NCBI GenBank assembly: GCA_963792915.1
Contig: CAWBYD010000003.1
Span: 1,426,001 to 1,490,000 of the forward strand
DNA length: 64,000 nt
Direction: 5' to 3'
Origin: Solirubrobacter sp963792915
GTDB lineage: Bacteria > Actinomycetota > Thermoleophilia > Solirubrobacterales > Solirubrobacteraceae
Under the pieces are notes generated by a model. It worked only from the letters and a program-made list of their open reading frames with translations. It searched no databases and had not been told where the DNA came from. This document shows positions 12,301-19,522 of this stretch, one piece after another. Positions within the stretch are counted from its first letter, which is position 1; each line of letters starts with the position of its first letter. Position numbers and translations under genes: made by a program.

Positions 12301-13916
12301 CGTCGTGCATCGCCACCGGCCAGGGCGGGACGATCGACGTGCTGAGCGGGACGACCTGGACGGCCACCACCGGCAACGGCGCCGGCAACTTCCTGGCCGC
12401 CGTCACCTGCCCGGCGGCCACCACGTGCTATGCGGCCGGCAAGCAGGGCGTCACGCTCGCGACGGTCGACGGGACCACCTGGACCCAGCAGGCCGGCGGC
12501 GGCACGACGCAGCAGATGAACTCGATCTCCTGCCCGAGCACGACGACGTGCTTCGCGGCCGGCAACGGGGGCACGATCCTGGTCACCAACAACGGCGGCC
12601 AGACGTGGCTGGCGCAGACCAGCGGCACCACCAGCGCGCTCAACGGCATCGCCTGCACGTCGACCACCGCGTGCGTCGCGGCGGGCGCCGGCGGCACTGT
12701 GCGCTACACGACCGACGGCGCGACCTGGAGCGCCGGCGCGAGCGGCACGACCAACGCGCTCAACGGCGTGTCGTGCGCGGCCGGCTCCTGCACGGCGGCC
12801 GGCGCGGCCGGCACGATCGTCGCCAGCGCCGACGGCGGCGCCACGTGGACCGCGCAGACGAGCGGCACGACCGCGGCGCTGAACGCGGTCAGCTGCCCGA
12901 CCAGCACCTGCTACGCCGCCGGCGCGGTCGTCTCCGGCAGCGCGGTGATGCTCAAGGGCACGAGCGGCACCTGGGCGGCGCAGGCGAGCAACGCGCCGCA
13001 GGCGCTGAGCGGCATCAGCTGCCTCGACGCGTCGCAGTGCTTCGCCGGCGGCGCCATCGGCACCGTGGTCACGACGACCGACGGCGGCGCGCACTGGACC
13101 CAGCAGGGCAACCCGATCAGCGGGCCGGTCGCGGCGCTCAACGCGGGCCCGACCGGCATCACGCAGATCAACGCGGCGGCGTGCAGCGCCAGCCGCTGCG
13201 ATCTCGGCATGGCGAGCTCGGGCGACATCATGACGACGCCGCTGCTGCGCGTGACGATCAAGGGCGGGACGCCGTTCGCGGCCTCGCCGATCGCCACGTT
13301 CGGCGCCGGCGACCCGGCGCTGTCGTTCTCGCCGTCGGTCCCGGCGGGGACCGTGTCGGGCACGGCGACGTGCACGGTCACGAGCCCCGTCCAGAGCGTC
13401 ACCGGCAGCTCGCCGGTCGCGAACTGCACCGGGCTGGCGGCGGACGGCTACAGCGTCGTCTACGACTACGCCAACAGCGCGGTGACGTTCCCGACGGTCA
13501 TCTCGCCGGTCGGCGGCACGGTGCCGGCGACGCTGTCGCTCGCGCTCGGCGGCCCGGTCAGCCTCGGCCCGCTGACCGCGGGCGTGGCGCACGACTACAC
13601 CGCGAGCACGACGGCCACGGTGATCTCCACCGCCGGCGACGCGGCGCTGAGTGTCGCCGACCCGGGCAGCGTGGCGCCCGGCCACCTCGTCAACGGCACG
13701 TTCTCGCTGCCGTCGGCGCTGCAGGCCAACGCGGGTACGGCGGCGTTCGCGCCGCTCAGCGGCAACGCGCCGCTGACGCTGCTGAGCTACAGCGGCCCGG
13801 TCAGCAACGACGTCCAGACGATCGGCTTCAAGCAGTCGGTCGGCGCGGCTGACGCGCTGCGTACCGGGACGTACACGAAGACGCTGACGTTCACGCTGTC
13901 CACCACGACCCCGTAG
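9396..13916 (+). CDS. Giant S53 (sedolisin/kumamolisin) peptidase with Cys-rich Asp-box propeller and C-terminal module
   Basis: A 1506-aa secreted protein. Residues 1-23 form a signal with lipobox-like LAAC (C23), so it may be lipid-anchored. A pro-kumamolisin domain (about 45-185) precedes an S53 catalytic domain (about 240-650): E345 and D349 in an ExxxD pattern, D450 in GDSGTY, S555 in GGTSVAAP, and a Ca-binding GWDPATGWG motif. Residues about 670-1280 hold many 40-43-residue repeats, each with a Cys pair (C-x5/6-C) and an Asp-box-like DGGxTW, typical of YCF48/BNR propellers. The last 135 residues are a module shared with the amidase at 16113. The ATG follows GAAGGGGAG at good spacing. 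Acid endopeptidase activity is inferred from the family. Confidence 0.9.
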   Translation: MVRRRRAAAVLGLAGASAALAACGASGPGSPGSETSIRQWTQKHLTGSVQLAGEVPLSVAQGRATLLGHHPANATIKLNFGFPIADQAGLDRLIAQESKSHAYISRDELYQRFAPPASQQQALAGWLESQGLKVTHVGVDRMAIGVSGTTAQVEKALHVTINDYRHPAATFQGIKVAPYTYYANTSNPTVPARYGLQTVSGLSDVDRFYTAAQLSTHSANPPVSPLPASPRGKGLGGGADTRSGGYFPGDLRALYDVAGHGFDGTGQTVGFTLWGAGERQPAMTAFATATGDTPITVDPDCVATGNSPTTSSACTTQVVAGDHLVTILENGNTANANGQYDSNVETALDIEQAHGIATHAAMKYYDADCSDPITPGTGNTDSGNCNGSDVGIEEAVEDAATDPTLHTVSNSWGYGGDVEWALADPFMIATENSFSIAAAAGTTFWFSTGDSGTYFSGYPADSRYVASVGGTTLFTTSDPTKLSTEETWAGGGSWCSNVVVRPDWQKIPAVTAAAGCPGRVIPDISAVADTNSSVRFVSTTNNSGGTRAGGVGGTSVAAPELNGMTAVLENYVAAQTYPGAAPKIGFVAPVLYQLGNGGHADSFYRDVQCGNTANPSSGPDGDAAQAGWDPATGWGAPDWFHLATGYAMALGATGLSTPSSLAPHYAFGCAKTPTNASERGLSFPSATVGYSLGGASGGTPWYAKMLAGGSWGAVNTFLKTADGGATWTPSNSDMMSIACTSTTACVEVGDGGRIKTTTNSGTTWADTPSGFDKALTQVQCPSATVCYAAGDRGFVLKSTNAGRTWAYLQSTASNAIYGLACPTASVCYATDIYAHVIKTADAGATWTWQRTPVTTPGVDVPGSGGPNPFAGLFGVSCVDADTCVAVGGFPPTGTDPPIVTTTDGGAHWALQTSNSGAGNYLHAVACLPGACYAVGRGGSIVTSTDMTTWTKLTSGTTSALNSITCQSATSCIATGQGGTIDVLSGTTWTATTGNGAGNFLAAVTCPAATTCYAAGKQGVTLATVDGTTWTQQAGGGTTQQMNSISCPSTTTCFAAGNGGTILVTNNGGQTWLAQTSGTTSALNGIACTSTTACVAAGAGGTVRYTTDGATWSAGASGTTNALNGVSCAAGSCTAAGAAGTIVASADGGATWTAQTSGTTAALNAVSCPTSTCYAAGAVVSGSAVMLKGTSGTWAAQASNAPQALSGISCLDASQCFAGGAIGTVVTTTDGGAHWTQQGNPISGPVAALNAGPTGITQINAAACSASRCDLGMASSGDIMTTPLLRVTIKGGTPFAASPIATFGAGDPALSFSPSVPAGTVSGTATCTVTSPVQSVTGSSPVANCTGLAADGYSVVYDYANSAVTFPTVISPVGGTVPATLSLALGGPVSLGPLTAGVAHDYTASTTATVISTAGDAALSVADPGSVAPGHLVNGTFSLPSALQANAGTAAFAPLSGNAPLTLLSYSGPVSNDVQTIGFKQSVGAADALRTGTYTKTLTFTLSTTTP
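13512..13913 (+). repeat. Copy A of a C-terminal secreted module also found in the amidase gene
   Basis: It encodes the last 134 residues of the S53 peptidase. It starts GGTVPATLSLALGGPVSLG, contains YTASTTATVIS and AGDAALSVADPG, and ends DALRTGTYTKTLTFTLST. The amidase at 18711-19055 repeats this almost word for word. I associate the module with many Solirubrobacterales secreted proteins (recall, not searched). A beta-sandwich wall-binding or sorting domain is a guess. Confidence 0.8.
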
Positions 13917-13923
13917 GACGATC

Positions 13924-13954
13924 GAGGCGGGACCCGGACCCCGGGTCCCGCCTC
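13924..13954. terminator. Strong bidirectional terminator between convergent genes
   Basis: A perfect 14-bp stem (GAGGCGGGACCCGG at 13924-13937 with its complement at 13941-13954) and a 3-nt loop lie right after the S53 stop codon. The far arm touches the ybdK stop codon, so it can serve both convergent genes. Confidence 0.85.
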
Positions 13955-15092
13955 ACAGCTCCTGGGTGACGTCGGCGATCACGCTCGCGACCGCCCGCGG
14001 GTCCAGCAGCTCGTCGAAGGCGGCCCGCTGGAGGTCGGCGCCGTTGCCGGCGGCGAGGATGTCGCGGATGCCTTCGAGCTCGCGGTCGCAGCCGAGCTCG
14101 CGGGCGTGCGGCGCGACCCGCTCGAGCGTGCGCTCGACGAGCTGGCCGACCGGGATCGACCCGCCGTGCTCGGGGTCGATCAGCGTCGCGTCGAGGCCGT
14201 AGCGCGCGGCGCGCCACTTGTTCTCCGCGCCCAGCACCGGGTGAAACGGCGTCCCGGCCTCGTCGGCGTCCGCGTAGTAGCGCACGAGCGACTGCACGAG
14301 GGCGGCCAGCGCGACGGCGTCCTGGACGCGGCTGACCGCGTCCATCACGCGCACCTCGAGCGTGCCGAAGTGCGGGTGCGGGCGCAGATCCCACCAGATG
14401 CGCGTGTAGTCCTCGATGCAGCCGGCGTCGATCAGCGTGTCGACCACGCTCGCGAACTCGTCGTAACTCGAGAAGCGCGGCGGGGCGCCGGAGCGCGGGA
14501 AGGCCGAGAAGATCATGTGCCGGCAGGACGCCAGGCCGGTCGGCTCGCCGCGCCAGAACGGTGAGTTGGCCGACAGCGCGACCAGCTCGCCGAGGTGCGC
14601 GCCCAGCGCGTCCATGATGCGGACCGCGCGGTCGGCGTCGTCGACGGCGACGTGCACGTGCAGCCCGAAGATCAGCTCGCGGCGCGCGGCGTACTGCAGC
14701 TCGTCGACGAGCAGCCGGTAGCGGTCGCGGCGCATGAACCGCTGGCGCTCGAAGCGCCCGAACGGATGCGTGCCCGCCGAGCCGAGCCGCAGCCCCAGTG
14801 CCGCCGCGCCCTCGACGGCGTGCCGGCGCAGCCGCCGCAGCTCGCGTTCGACGTCGCCGAGCGTGTCGCAGACCGGCGTGTGGAACTCGACCAGGGACTC
14901 GAACAGCTCGGGGGAGACGAGTTCGGCGAACTCGCCGCCCGCCTCGGCGCGCAGGAAGGCCTCGGCGCGCGGAACGAGGTCGAAGCTGCGGGGGTCCAGG
15001 AGCATGTACTCCTCCTCGACGCCGACGGTGAACGGACGCCCGGCGCCGAAGCGATGGTCCCGGACGTCCACGGCGGACGCGAGCTGCGACAT
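13953..15092 (-). CDS. YbdK-type carboxylate-amine ligase (GCS2 family)
   Basis: A 379-aa protein of the glutamate-cysteine ligase 2 family. The N-terminal FTVGVEEEYMLLDP motif, with acidic metal/ATP residues, and later FGLHVHVAVDD and NSPFWRGEPTGLASCR motifs are characteristic. Members have weak gamma-glutamyl-cysteine ligase activity in E. coli (YbdK), and some actinobacterial relatives serve other gamma-glutamyl ligations; the true substrate here is unknown. The ATG at 15092 has no Shine-Dalgarno site, but a TAGCAT hexamer ends 6 nt upstream, so the mRNA is probably leaderless. It ends inside the terminator shared with the S53 gene. Confidence 0.9.
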   Translation of the reverse strand: MSQLASAVDVRDHRFGAGRPFTVGVEEEYMLLDPRSFDLVPRAEAFLRAEAGGEFAELVSPELFESLVEFHTPVCDTLGDVERELRRLRRHAVEGAAALGLRLGSAGTHPFGRFERQRFMRRDRYRLLVDELQYAARRELIFGLHVHVAVDDADRAVRIMDALGAHLGELVALSANSPFWRGEPTGLASCRHMIFSAFPRSGAPPRFSSYDEFASVVDTLIDAGCIEDYTRIWWDLRPHPHFGTLEVRVMDAVSRVQDAVALAALVQSLVRYYADADEAGTPFHPVLGAENKWRAARYGLDATLIDPEHGGSIPVGQLVERTLERVAPHARELGCDRELEGIRDILAAGNGADLQRAAFDELLDPRAVASVIADVTQEL

Positions 15093-15098
15093 TGGCCG

Positions 15099-15104
15099 AT
15101 GCTA
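15099..15104 (-). promoter_or_regulatory. -10 element TAGCAT for leaderless YbdK mRNA
   Basis: The hexamer TAGCAT (minus strand) ends exactly 6 nt before the ATG at 15092 and no ribosome binding site is present. This geometry recurs at other genes in the window. Confidence 0.6.
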
Positions 15105-15250
15105 CGGCCGGTTCGCGCGCCGGCACATCCGCGCTCCTCCCCCCGCTGCCGTGGCGAACTACGGTCGTAAGACCAACGTCCGGTTGAACGCGCGCCCCGG
15201 TCCGGGACACGATGCGGAGCGTCCACTCTTCGCCCGTCACCGGAGCTCCC

Positions 15251-15679
15251 ATGAGAACACGTCTGATCGTCTCACTCGCCGCCGCGCTCGCTTCGCTGTC
15301 GGTTGCGGCCCCGGCCGCGCTCGCCAGCGGCGGCGCCGCCAACCACCTCTGCGCGACCTTCGGCGACCACGGTGTCGTCGCGACCTCGAGCGACGTCACG
15401 GCGACGTTCACGGTCACCAACTGCTCGCAGTCGAAGTCCGAGCTCGTCGACGTGAACCTCGCGCTGCGCGACCTGGCCGGGAACCGCCTCTGGCTCACCG
15501 GCACCGGCGCCACGCGGTGGCTCGCGCCGGGCGAGTCGATCTCCAGCAGCTTCGGCGGGCTCAACCTGCTGGGCGCGATCGCTCCCGGCGGCACCTACGA
15601 CCTGCAGTTCATCGCCCGCGACTTCTCGAAGCTCGACGTGATCACGACGGCCGACACGATCTTCTCGGTCGGCGCCTGA
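15251..15679 (+). CDS. Secreted hypothetical protein, Ig-like
   Basis: A 142-aa protein with a clear Sec signal: MRTRLIVSLAAALASLSVAA, then a likely cleavage near AALAS-GG (residues about 26-28). The mature part contains two cysteines (HLCATFG and VTNCSQSK), probably disulfide-bonded, and beta-strand patterns such as DVTATFTVTNCS and APGESISSSF that resemble a small Ig-like/CARDB-like fold. I do not recognise a family. The ATG at 15251 has a GGAG site 5 nt upstream; an earlier GTG-like start at 15212 is less likely. It is monocistronic and followed by a strong terminator. Confidence 0.75.
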   Translation: MRTRLIVSLAAALASLSVAAPAALASGGAANHLCATFGDHGVVATSSDVTATFTVTNCSQSKSELVDVNLALRDLAGNRLWLTGTGATRWLAPGESISSSFGGLNLLGAIAPGGTYDLQFIARDFSKLDVITTADTIFSVGA

Positions 15680-15687
15680 AAATGGAC

Positions 15688-15719
15688 GGGCCGCCCCGCT
15701 GGTCAGGCCGGGGCGGCCC
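15688..15719 (+). terminator. Intrinsic terminator after the secreted protein gene
   Basis: An 11-bp perfect stem (GGGCCGCCCCG, complement at 15709-15719) with a 10-nt loop begins 8 nt after the stop codon. Confidence 0.75.
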
Positions 15720-16112
15720 TGCAGTGCTTCGTCCGCCGGGCGTCGACAGATCGGAGGGAACAGCCCGGTGGCGAAGCGAGGTGGTCAGCCTCTGCGAGGG
15801 ACACTGTGACCGAGCCATGCGGGCCCGGCCATCGCTCCAAGGGGTGAACTCGCTCACACCCACCCACGTGTCGAGGTGCCGTGGACCGGCGGGCGGTGTG
15901 CGCCGGCGGCGCGAGCGGGGATGATGCGCTCGGCTCGGCCTCGGGGGAGAGGTCGAGCGGTCCACGCTCGAACAAGGATGTCGATGTCTACGGGTTCGTC
16001 GAAGAATGGTCGGTCCGCCCGATGTGGTGCAGCCGTGGATGACTCGGGCCGCGCGCGCCGCGAAGGCGTGCGTCAGCACGTTGAGCTGCGTGGGTGGCGC
16101 GAGTCGCCGCGG
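15720..16112. other. 393-bp gene-free stretch; possible structured leader of the amidase gene
   Basis: No convincing gene was found on either strand. The stretch is rich in short G tracts and small dyads (for example GTGA-actcgc-TCAC near 15844-15857). AGGGAAC at 15755-15761 and GGGGTGAAC at 15841-15849 recall the conserved parts of c-di-AMP (ydaO) riboswitches, which sit before secreted-protein genes in actinobacteria, but the spacing is unusual. This is a weak candidate only. Confidence 0.3.
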
Positions 16113-19058
16113 ATGTGCCGCAGCGGTCGTACCGGAATTCTTCGACGGGCCCGTGCATCCTTCTCCGCCCGGGCCCTCGCGGGGGCGGCCGCGCTCACGC
16201 TGGCCGGCCTGGTCGCCGCGGCGCCCGGCTCGGCCTTCGACTACGTCGTCGACGGCAACGGCACGTACTGGGGCTTCCAGGACGCGGCGCCGCCGCGCGT
16301 GGACACCGGCTCGATCCGCGCGACGCAGACCGGGCCCGGCTCAGGCGGCGCGTACTCGACCACGATCAACGGCTTCGGCGGGATCAAGGTCTGGGTGTCG
16401 AGCGCGCCGCGCTTCAACGGCGAGCTGATGCGCGGGTTCGGGCTCAGGTTCGACGGCGTCGACCACTTCGACTCGACGCAGGCCGTCGACCTCGGCGGCG
16501 TCCACATCTCGCGCTCGGTGTTCGTCAAGCGCGACGTGCCCGCCGGCACCGCCAACTGGGCGCGCTGGTTGGACACGTTCACGAACGCGACGGCCGTGCC
16601 GCTGACGGTCAAGGTGGCGTTCGGCGGCGAGTCCGGCTACGGCGCGTCGGGCGCGAACTCGAGCGCGCTCGTCAACACGTCCAGCGGCGACGCGTCGATC
16701 GGGCTCGACGACTCGTGGGCCGAGGTCGCGACGCCGCTGAGCCCAACGACGCTGGTCGGCGGCCCGCAGGCGACGGTGATCGGCTCGCCGACGCCGTTCG
16801 CGGGCGCGATGACGTTCACCGGCAACTGGCTCTACGACACGTTCAACAACCCGTTCGCGCCGGCCGGCCACGAGGGCAACTTCCAGGCCTACGTGGACAC
16901 GCTGACGCTGGCGCCGGGCGCGACGCGCTCGGTCGTGCACTACCTCGTGCTCGGCTCGCGGGTCACGACCGCGACGTCCGCGGCCGAGCGGCTGAAGGTG
17001 GAGTCGACCGCGAGCGCGCTGGCCGCGGCGCCGCCGGTGAGCGACCTCTCGCTCGCGCAGCAGTGCTCGATCGACAACTTCAGCCTCGGCCTGCCGGGCT
17101 GCGCCGCCGCGGGCGCGATCCCGGCGCTGCCGGTGCCGGCGCCGGTGCCGGCGGTGACCACATCGGGCTACGACGTCGTCGACAAGACGATCCAGCAGTT
17201 GCGCGCCGACATGGAGTCGGGGCTCACGACCTCGCAGGCGATCACGCGCGCCTACCTGGACCGCGTCAAGGTCTACGACCAGGGCCCGTTCGGCCTGAAC
17301 TCCTACGAGGTCGTCGCGAGCGACGCGATGGCCCAGGCCAAGGCCGCCGACGACAAGCGCGCGGGGGGCGACCACCGCCCGCTGCTCGGCATCCCGATCG
17401 TGATCAAGAACCTCTACGACACCAAGGACATGCCGACGACCAACGGCAGCCTCACGTTCGACGGCTTCCGGCCAGCCAAGGACGCGTTCCAGGTCGCGAA
17501 GCTGCGCGATGCGGGCGCCGTGATCATCGGCAAGGCCGCGCTCGAGGAGTACGCGACGTCGGGCAACTACTCCAACGACCCGTGGGGCCAGGTGTGGAAC
17601 GCGTTCAACCCGTCCAAGAGCTCGATCGCGTCGTCCGGCGGCTCGGCGGTCGCGACCGCGGCGTCGTTCGCGGCCGCGGCGCTGGGCTCCCAGACCGGCG
17701 ACTCGCTCTACGGGCCTGCCAGCGCGGCGTCGCTCGTGACGCTGCGCGGGACGGACGGGCTGGAGAGCGGCTCGGGCATCATGCCGCTGTCGTGGCTGAC
17801 CGACTTCGGCGGCGCGATGGCGCGCTCGGTGCCCGACCTCGCGGACATCCTGAACGTCGTCACCGGCACCGACCCGGACGATCCGACGACCGCGCCCGCC
17901 GACGCGAACCGGCCGGCCGACTGGCGCTCGGTGCTCGACCCGCACGCGCTCGAGGGCAAGCGGATCGGCTACATCCCGTCGACCTGGGTCGATCCGTTCG
18001 CGACCACCGGGACGATCAACGCCGAGAAGGCGGCGCTCAAGTACCTGACCGACGCGGGCGCCACGATCGTCGAGGTCGGGACCACGGTCGGCAACGCCCG
18101 CAACAGCCCGCAGGCGCCGCCGGACAACACGACTGGCAACACCTCGCAGGAGGGCTGGATGCAGTACATCGACAAGCATCCGGAGCTCGCCGCGCAGGGC
18201 TTCACCATCAAGAGCGCGGTCGACGTCAGCTGCTCGCAGAAGAAGATCGCCTACACGCGGGCCGACCCCAGCGCGTGCGCAGTGGCTCCCGCGGCGCGCA
18301 TGACGCCCGACCAGATCACCGCCAAGATCGCCTACCGCACGTCCTACAAGGCGGCGGCCAAGACGTGGTTCGACACGCTGGGCGCCGACGGCAAGGGCGT
18401 CGACGCGGTCGTCTACCCGGGCCTGCTGAGCGACATCAGCCTCAACGACGGCGGCGGCACCAAGGCGAGCTTCGGCCGCTCGGACACGCCCGGCGCCTCG
18501 TCGGGGATCCCGACCGTCGTCTTCCCCGCGGGCTACAACGACCACGGGCAGCCGATCGACATCCAGCTGATGGGCCGCGCGTGGGACGACGCGAAGCTCG
18601 TCGGGATGGCGTACGCGTTCGAGCTCAAGGCCGGCGCCGACGGCCACGGCCACGTCGCGCCGTCGACGGTGCCGGCGCTGACCTACGAGGCGTCCGCGAG
18701 CGGGGGCGCCGGCGGCACCGTTCCGGCGACCCTGTCGCTGGCGCTCGGGGCGCCTGCGTCGTTCGGCGCGTTCACGCCGGGCGTGGCGAAGACCTACACG
18801 GCCTCGACGACCGCGACGGTGATCAGCTCGGCCGGCGACGCGACGCTGACCGCGTCCGATCCGGGCCACCTGACCAACGGCGCGTTCAGCCTGCCGGAGC
18901 CGCTGCAGGTCGGCGTGACGCCGGCGTCGTGGAGCGTGCCGGTGTCGAACGCGCTCGTCGCGATCGCGTTCACGCAGCACATCGGCGCCACCGACGCGCT
19001 GCGCACCGGGACCTACAGCAGGACGCTCACGTTCACGCTGTCGACGACGAGCCCCTAA
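16113..19058 (+). CDS. Secreted amidase-signature protein with N-terminal beta domain and C-terminal module
   Basis: A 981-aa exported protein. Residues 1-48 give a long signal peptide (hydrophobic core ALAGAAALTLAGLVAAAP). Residues about 45-330 form an unrecognised beta-rich domain (FDYVVDGNGTYWGFQ start). Residues about 350-850 form an amidase-signature domain with K432 in GIPIVIKN, the SSGGSA segment (cis-Ser) and S531 in GSQTGDSLYGP; the usual GGS before the nucleophile is GDS here. Residues about 867-981 repeat the C-terminal module of the S53 gene. Amide or ester hydrolysis outside the cell is inferred. The ATG at 16113 lacks a good ribosome site, so the start is uncertain. It overlaps trmO by 4 bp at the stops. 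Confidence 0.8.
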   Translation: MCRSGRTGILRRARASFSARALAGAAALTLAGLVAAAPGSAFDYVVDGNGTYWGFQDAAPPRVDTGSIRATQTGPGSGGAYSTTINGFGGIKVWVSSAPRFNGELMRGFGLRFDGVDHFDSTQAVDLGGVHISRSVFVKRDVPAGTANWARWLDTFTNATAVPLTVKVAFGGESGYGASGANSSALVNTSSGDASIGLDDSWAEVATPLSPTTLVGGPQATVIGSPTPFAGAMTFTGNWLYDTFNNPFAPAGHEGNFQAYVDTLTLAPGATRSVVHYLVLGSRVTTATSAAERLKVESTASALAAAPPVSDLSLAQQCSIDNFSLGLPGCAAAGAIPALPVPAPVPAVTTSGYDVVDKTIQQLRADMESGLTTSQAITRAYLDRVKVYDQGPFGLNSYEVVASDAMAQAKAADDKRAGGDHRPLLGIPIVIKNLYDTKDMPTTNGSLTFDGFRPAKDAFQVAKLRDAGAVIIGKAALEEYATSGNYSNDPWGQVWNAFNPSKSSIASSGGSAVATAASFAAAALGSQTGDSLYGPASAASLVTLRGTDGLESGSGIMPLSWLTDFGGAMARSVPDLADILNVVTGTDPDDPTTAPADANRPADWRSVLDPHALEGKRIGYIPSTWVDPFATTGTINAEKAALKYLTDAGATIVEVGTTVGNARNSPQAPPDNTTGNTSQEGWMQYIDKHPELAAQGFTIKSAVDVSCSQKKIAYTRADPSACAVAPAARMTPDQITAKIAYRTSYKAAAKTWFDTLGADGKGVDAVVYPGLLSDISLNDGGGTKASFGRSDTPGASSGIPTVVFPAGYNDHGQPIDIQLMGRAWDDAKLVGMAYAFELKAGADGHGHVAPSTVPALTYEASASGGAGGTVPATLSLALGAPASFGAFTPGVAKTYTASTTATVISSAGDATLTASDPGHLTNGAFSLPEPLQVGVTPASWSVPVSNALVAIAFTQHIGATDALRTGTYSRTLTFTLSTTSP
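18711..19055 (+). repeat. Copy B of the shared C-terminal secreted module
   Basis: It encodes the last 115 residues of the amidase and is near-identical in layout to 13512-13913: GGTVPATLSLALGAPASFG, YTASTTATVIS, AGDATLTASDPGHL, and DALRTGTYSRTLTFTLST at the end. It lacks about 19 residues that copy A has in the middle. Confidence 0.8.
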
Positions 19059-19456
19059 CGCTCGTCGATCGACCGCAGCAGTGGCTTGACGTCGACGATC
19101 GGGGTGCCGTCCAGGGCTTCCAGGGCGTCGACGTGCACCCGGTGGCCGGCGATCGCGAGGACCGTGACGCGGTGCAGACCGATCGGGTTCGGGCGGTCCG
19201 GCGAGCGCGTGCTGAACACGCCCTGCTCGGCGGCGGCCAGGTTGCCGCGCGGGCGGACCCTGACCACGTTGCGCAGCGCGCGGTCGAGCCACGTGAAGAC
19301 CAACAACTCGTCGCCGGCGACGATGCCGTCGAGCCCGGCGGCGTGCTCGGGCTCAAAGACCAGCCATGCGTCGGGCGCGCCCTCGTCGCCCTGCTTGGGC
19401 GCCTGCTCGCGCTCCGTGAGCGCGGATTCCACGGTTCCGATCGCCATCAGTTGCAT
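19055..19456 (-). CDS. trmO: TrmO/TsaA family tRNA t6A37 N6-methyltransferase-like protein
   Basis: A 133-aa TsaA/YaeB domain protein. The motifs FTWLDRALRNVVRVRPRGN, GVFSTRSPDRPNPIGLHRV and LDALDGTPIVDVKPLL are the SAM-binding and active-site segments of TrmO, which methylates t6A37 in tRNA-Thr(GGU) in E. coli. It lacks the C-terminal extension of the E. coli enzyme (235 aa), as is common for stand-alone TsaA domains, so another small-molecule or tRNA substrate is possible. Start at 19456 (ATG, with AGGG about 5 nt upstream); ATG 19447 is the alternative. The TAG stop overlaps the TAA stop of the convergent amidase gene. Confidence 0.82.
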   Translation of the reverse strand: MQLMAIGTVESALTEREQAPKQGDEGAPDAWLVFEPEHAAGLDGIVAGDELLVFTWLDRALRNVVRVRPRGNLAAAEQGVFSTRSPDRPNPIGLHRVTVLAIAGHRVHVDALEALDGTPIVDVKPLLRSIDER

Positions 19457-19508
19457 CTGTGCCCTACATGATTGCGGGGCGGCTCGAACCGCGGCGGCCC
19501 GCCCCGCG

Positions 19509-19514
19509 TAGTCT
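19509..19514 (+). promoter_or_regulatory. -10 element TAGTCT for leaderless mRNA
   Basis: TAGTCT ends 8 nt before the ATG at 19523, and no ribosome binding site is visible. Confidence 0.5.
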
Positions 19515-19522
19515 TGTCCGGC

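Noticed and set aside
10626..13685. 1000-codon minus-strand frame opposite the S53 propeller gene
   Set aside because: Low-complexity RRGRA-type protein without domains; the plus-strand gene has clear repeats and a catalytic domain.
15642..16079. Minus-strand frame in the gene-free stretch before the amidase
   Set aside because: No ribosome site, odd composition, no similarity to any known family by eye.
16341..19292. 980-codon minus-strand frame opposite the amidase
   Set aside because: Same kind of GC shadow; no start signal or domain.
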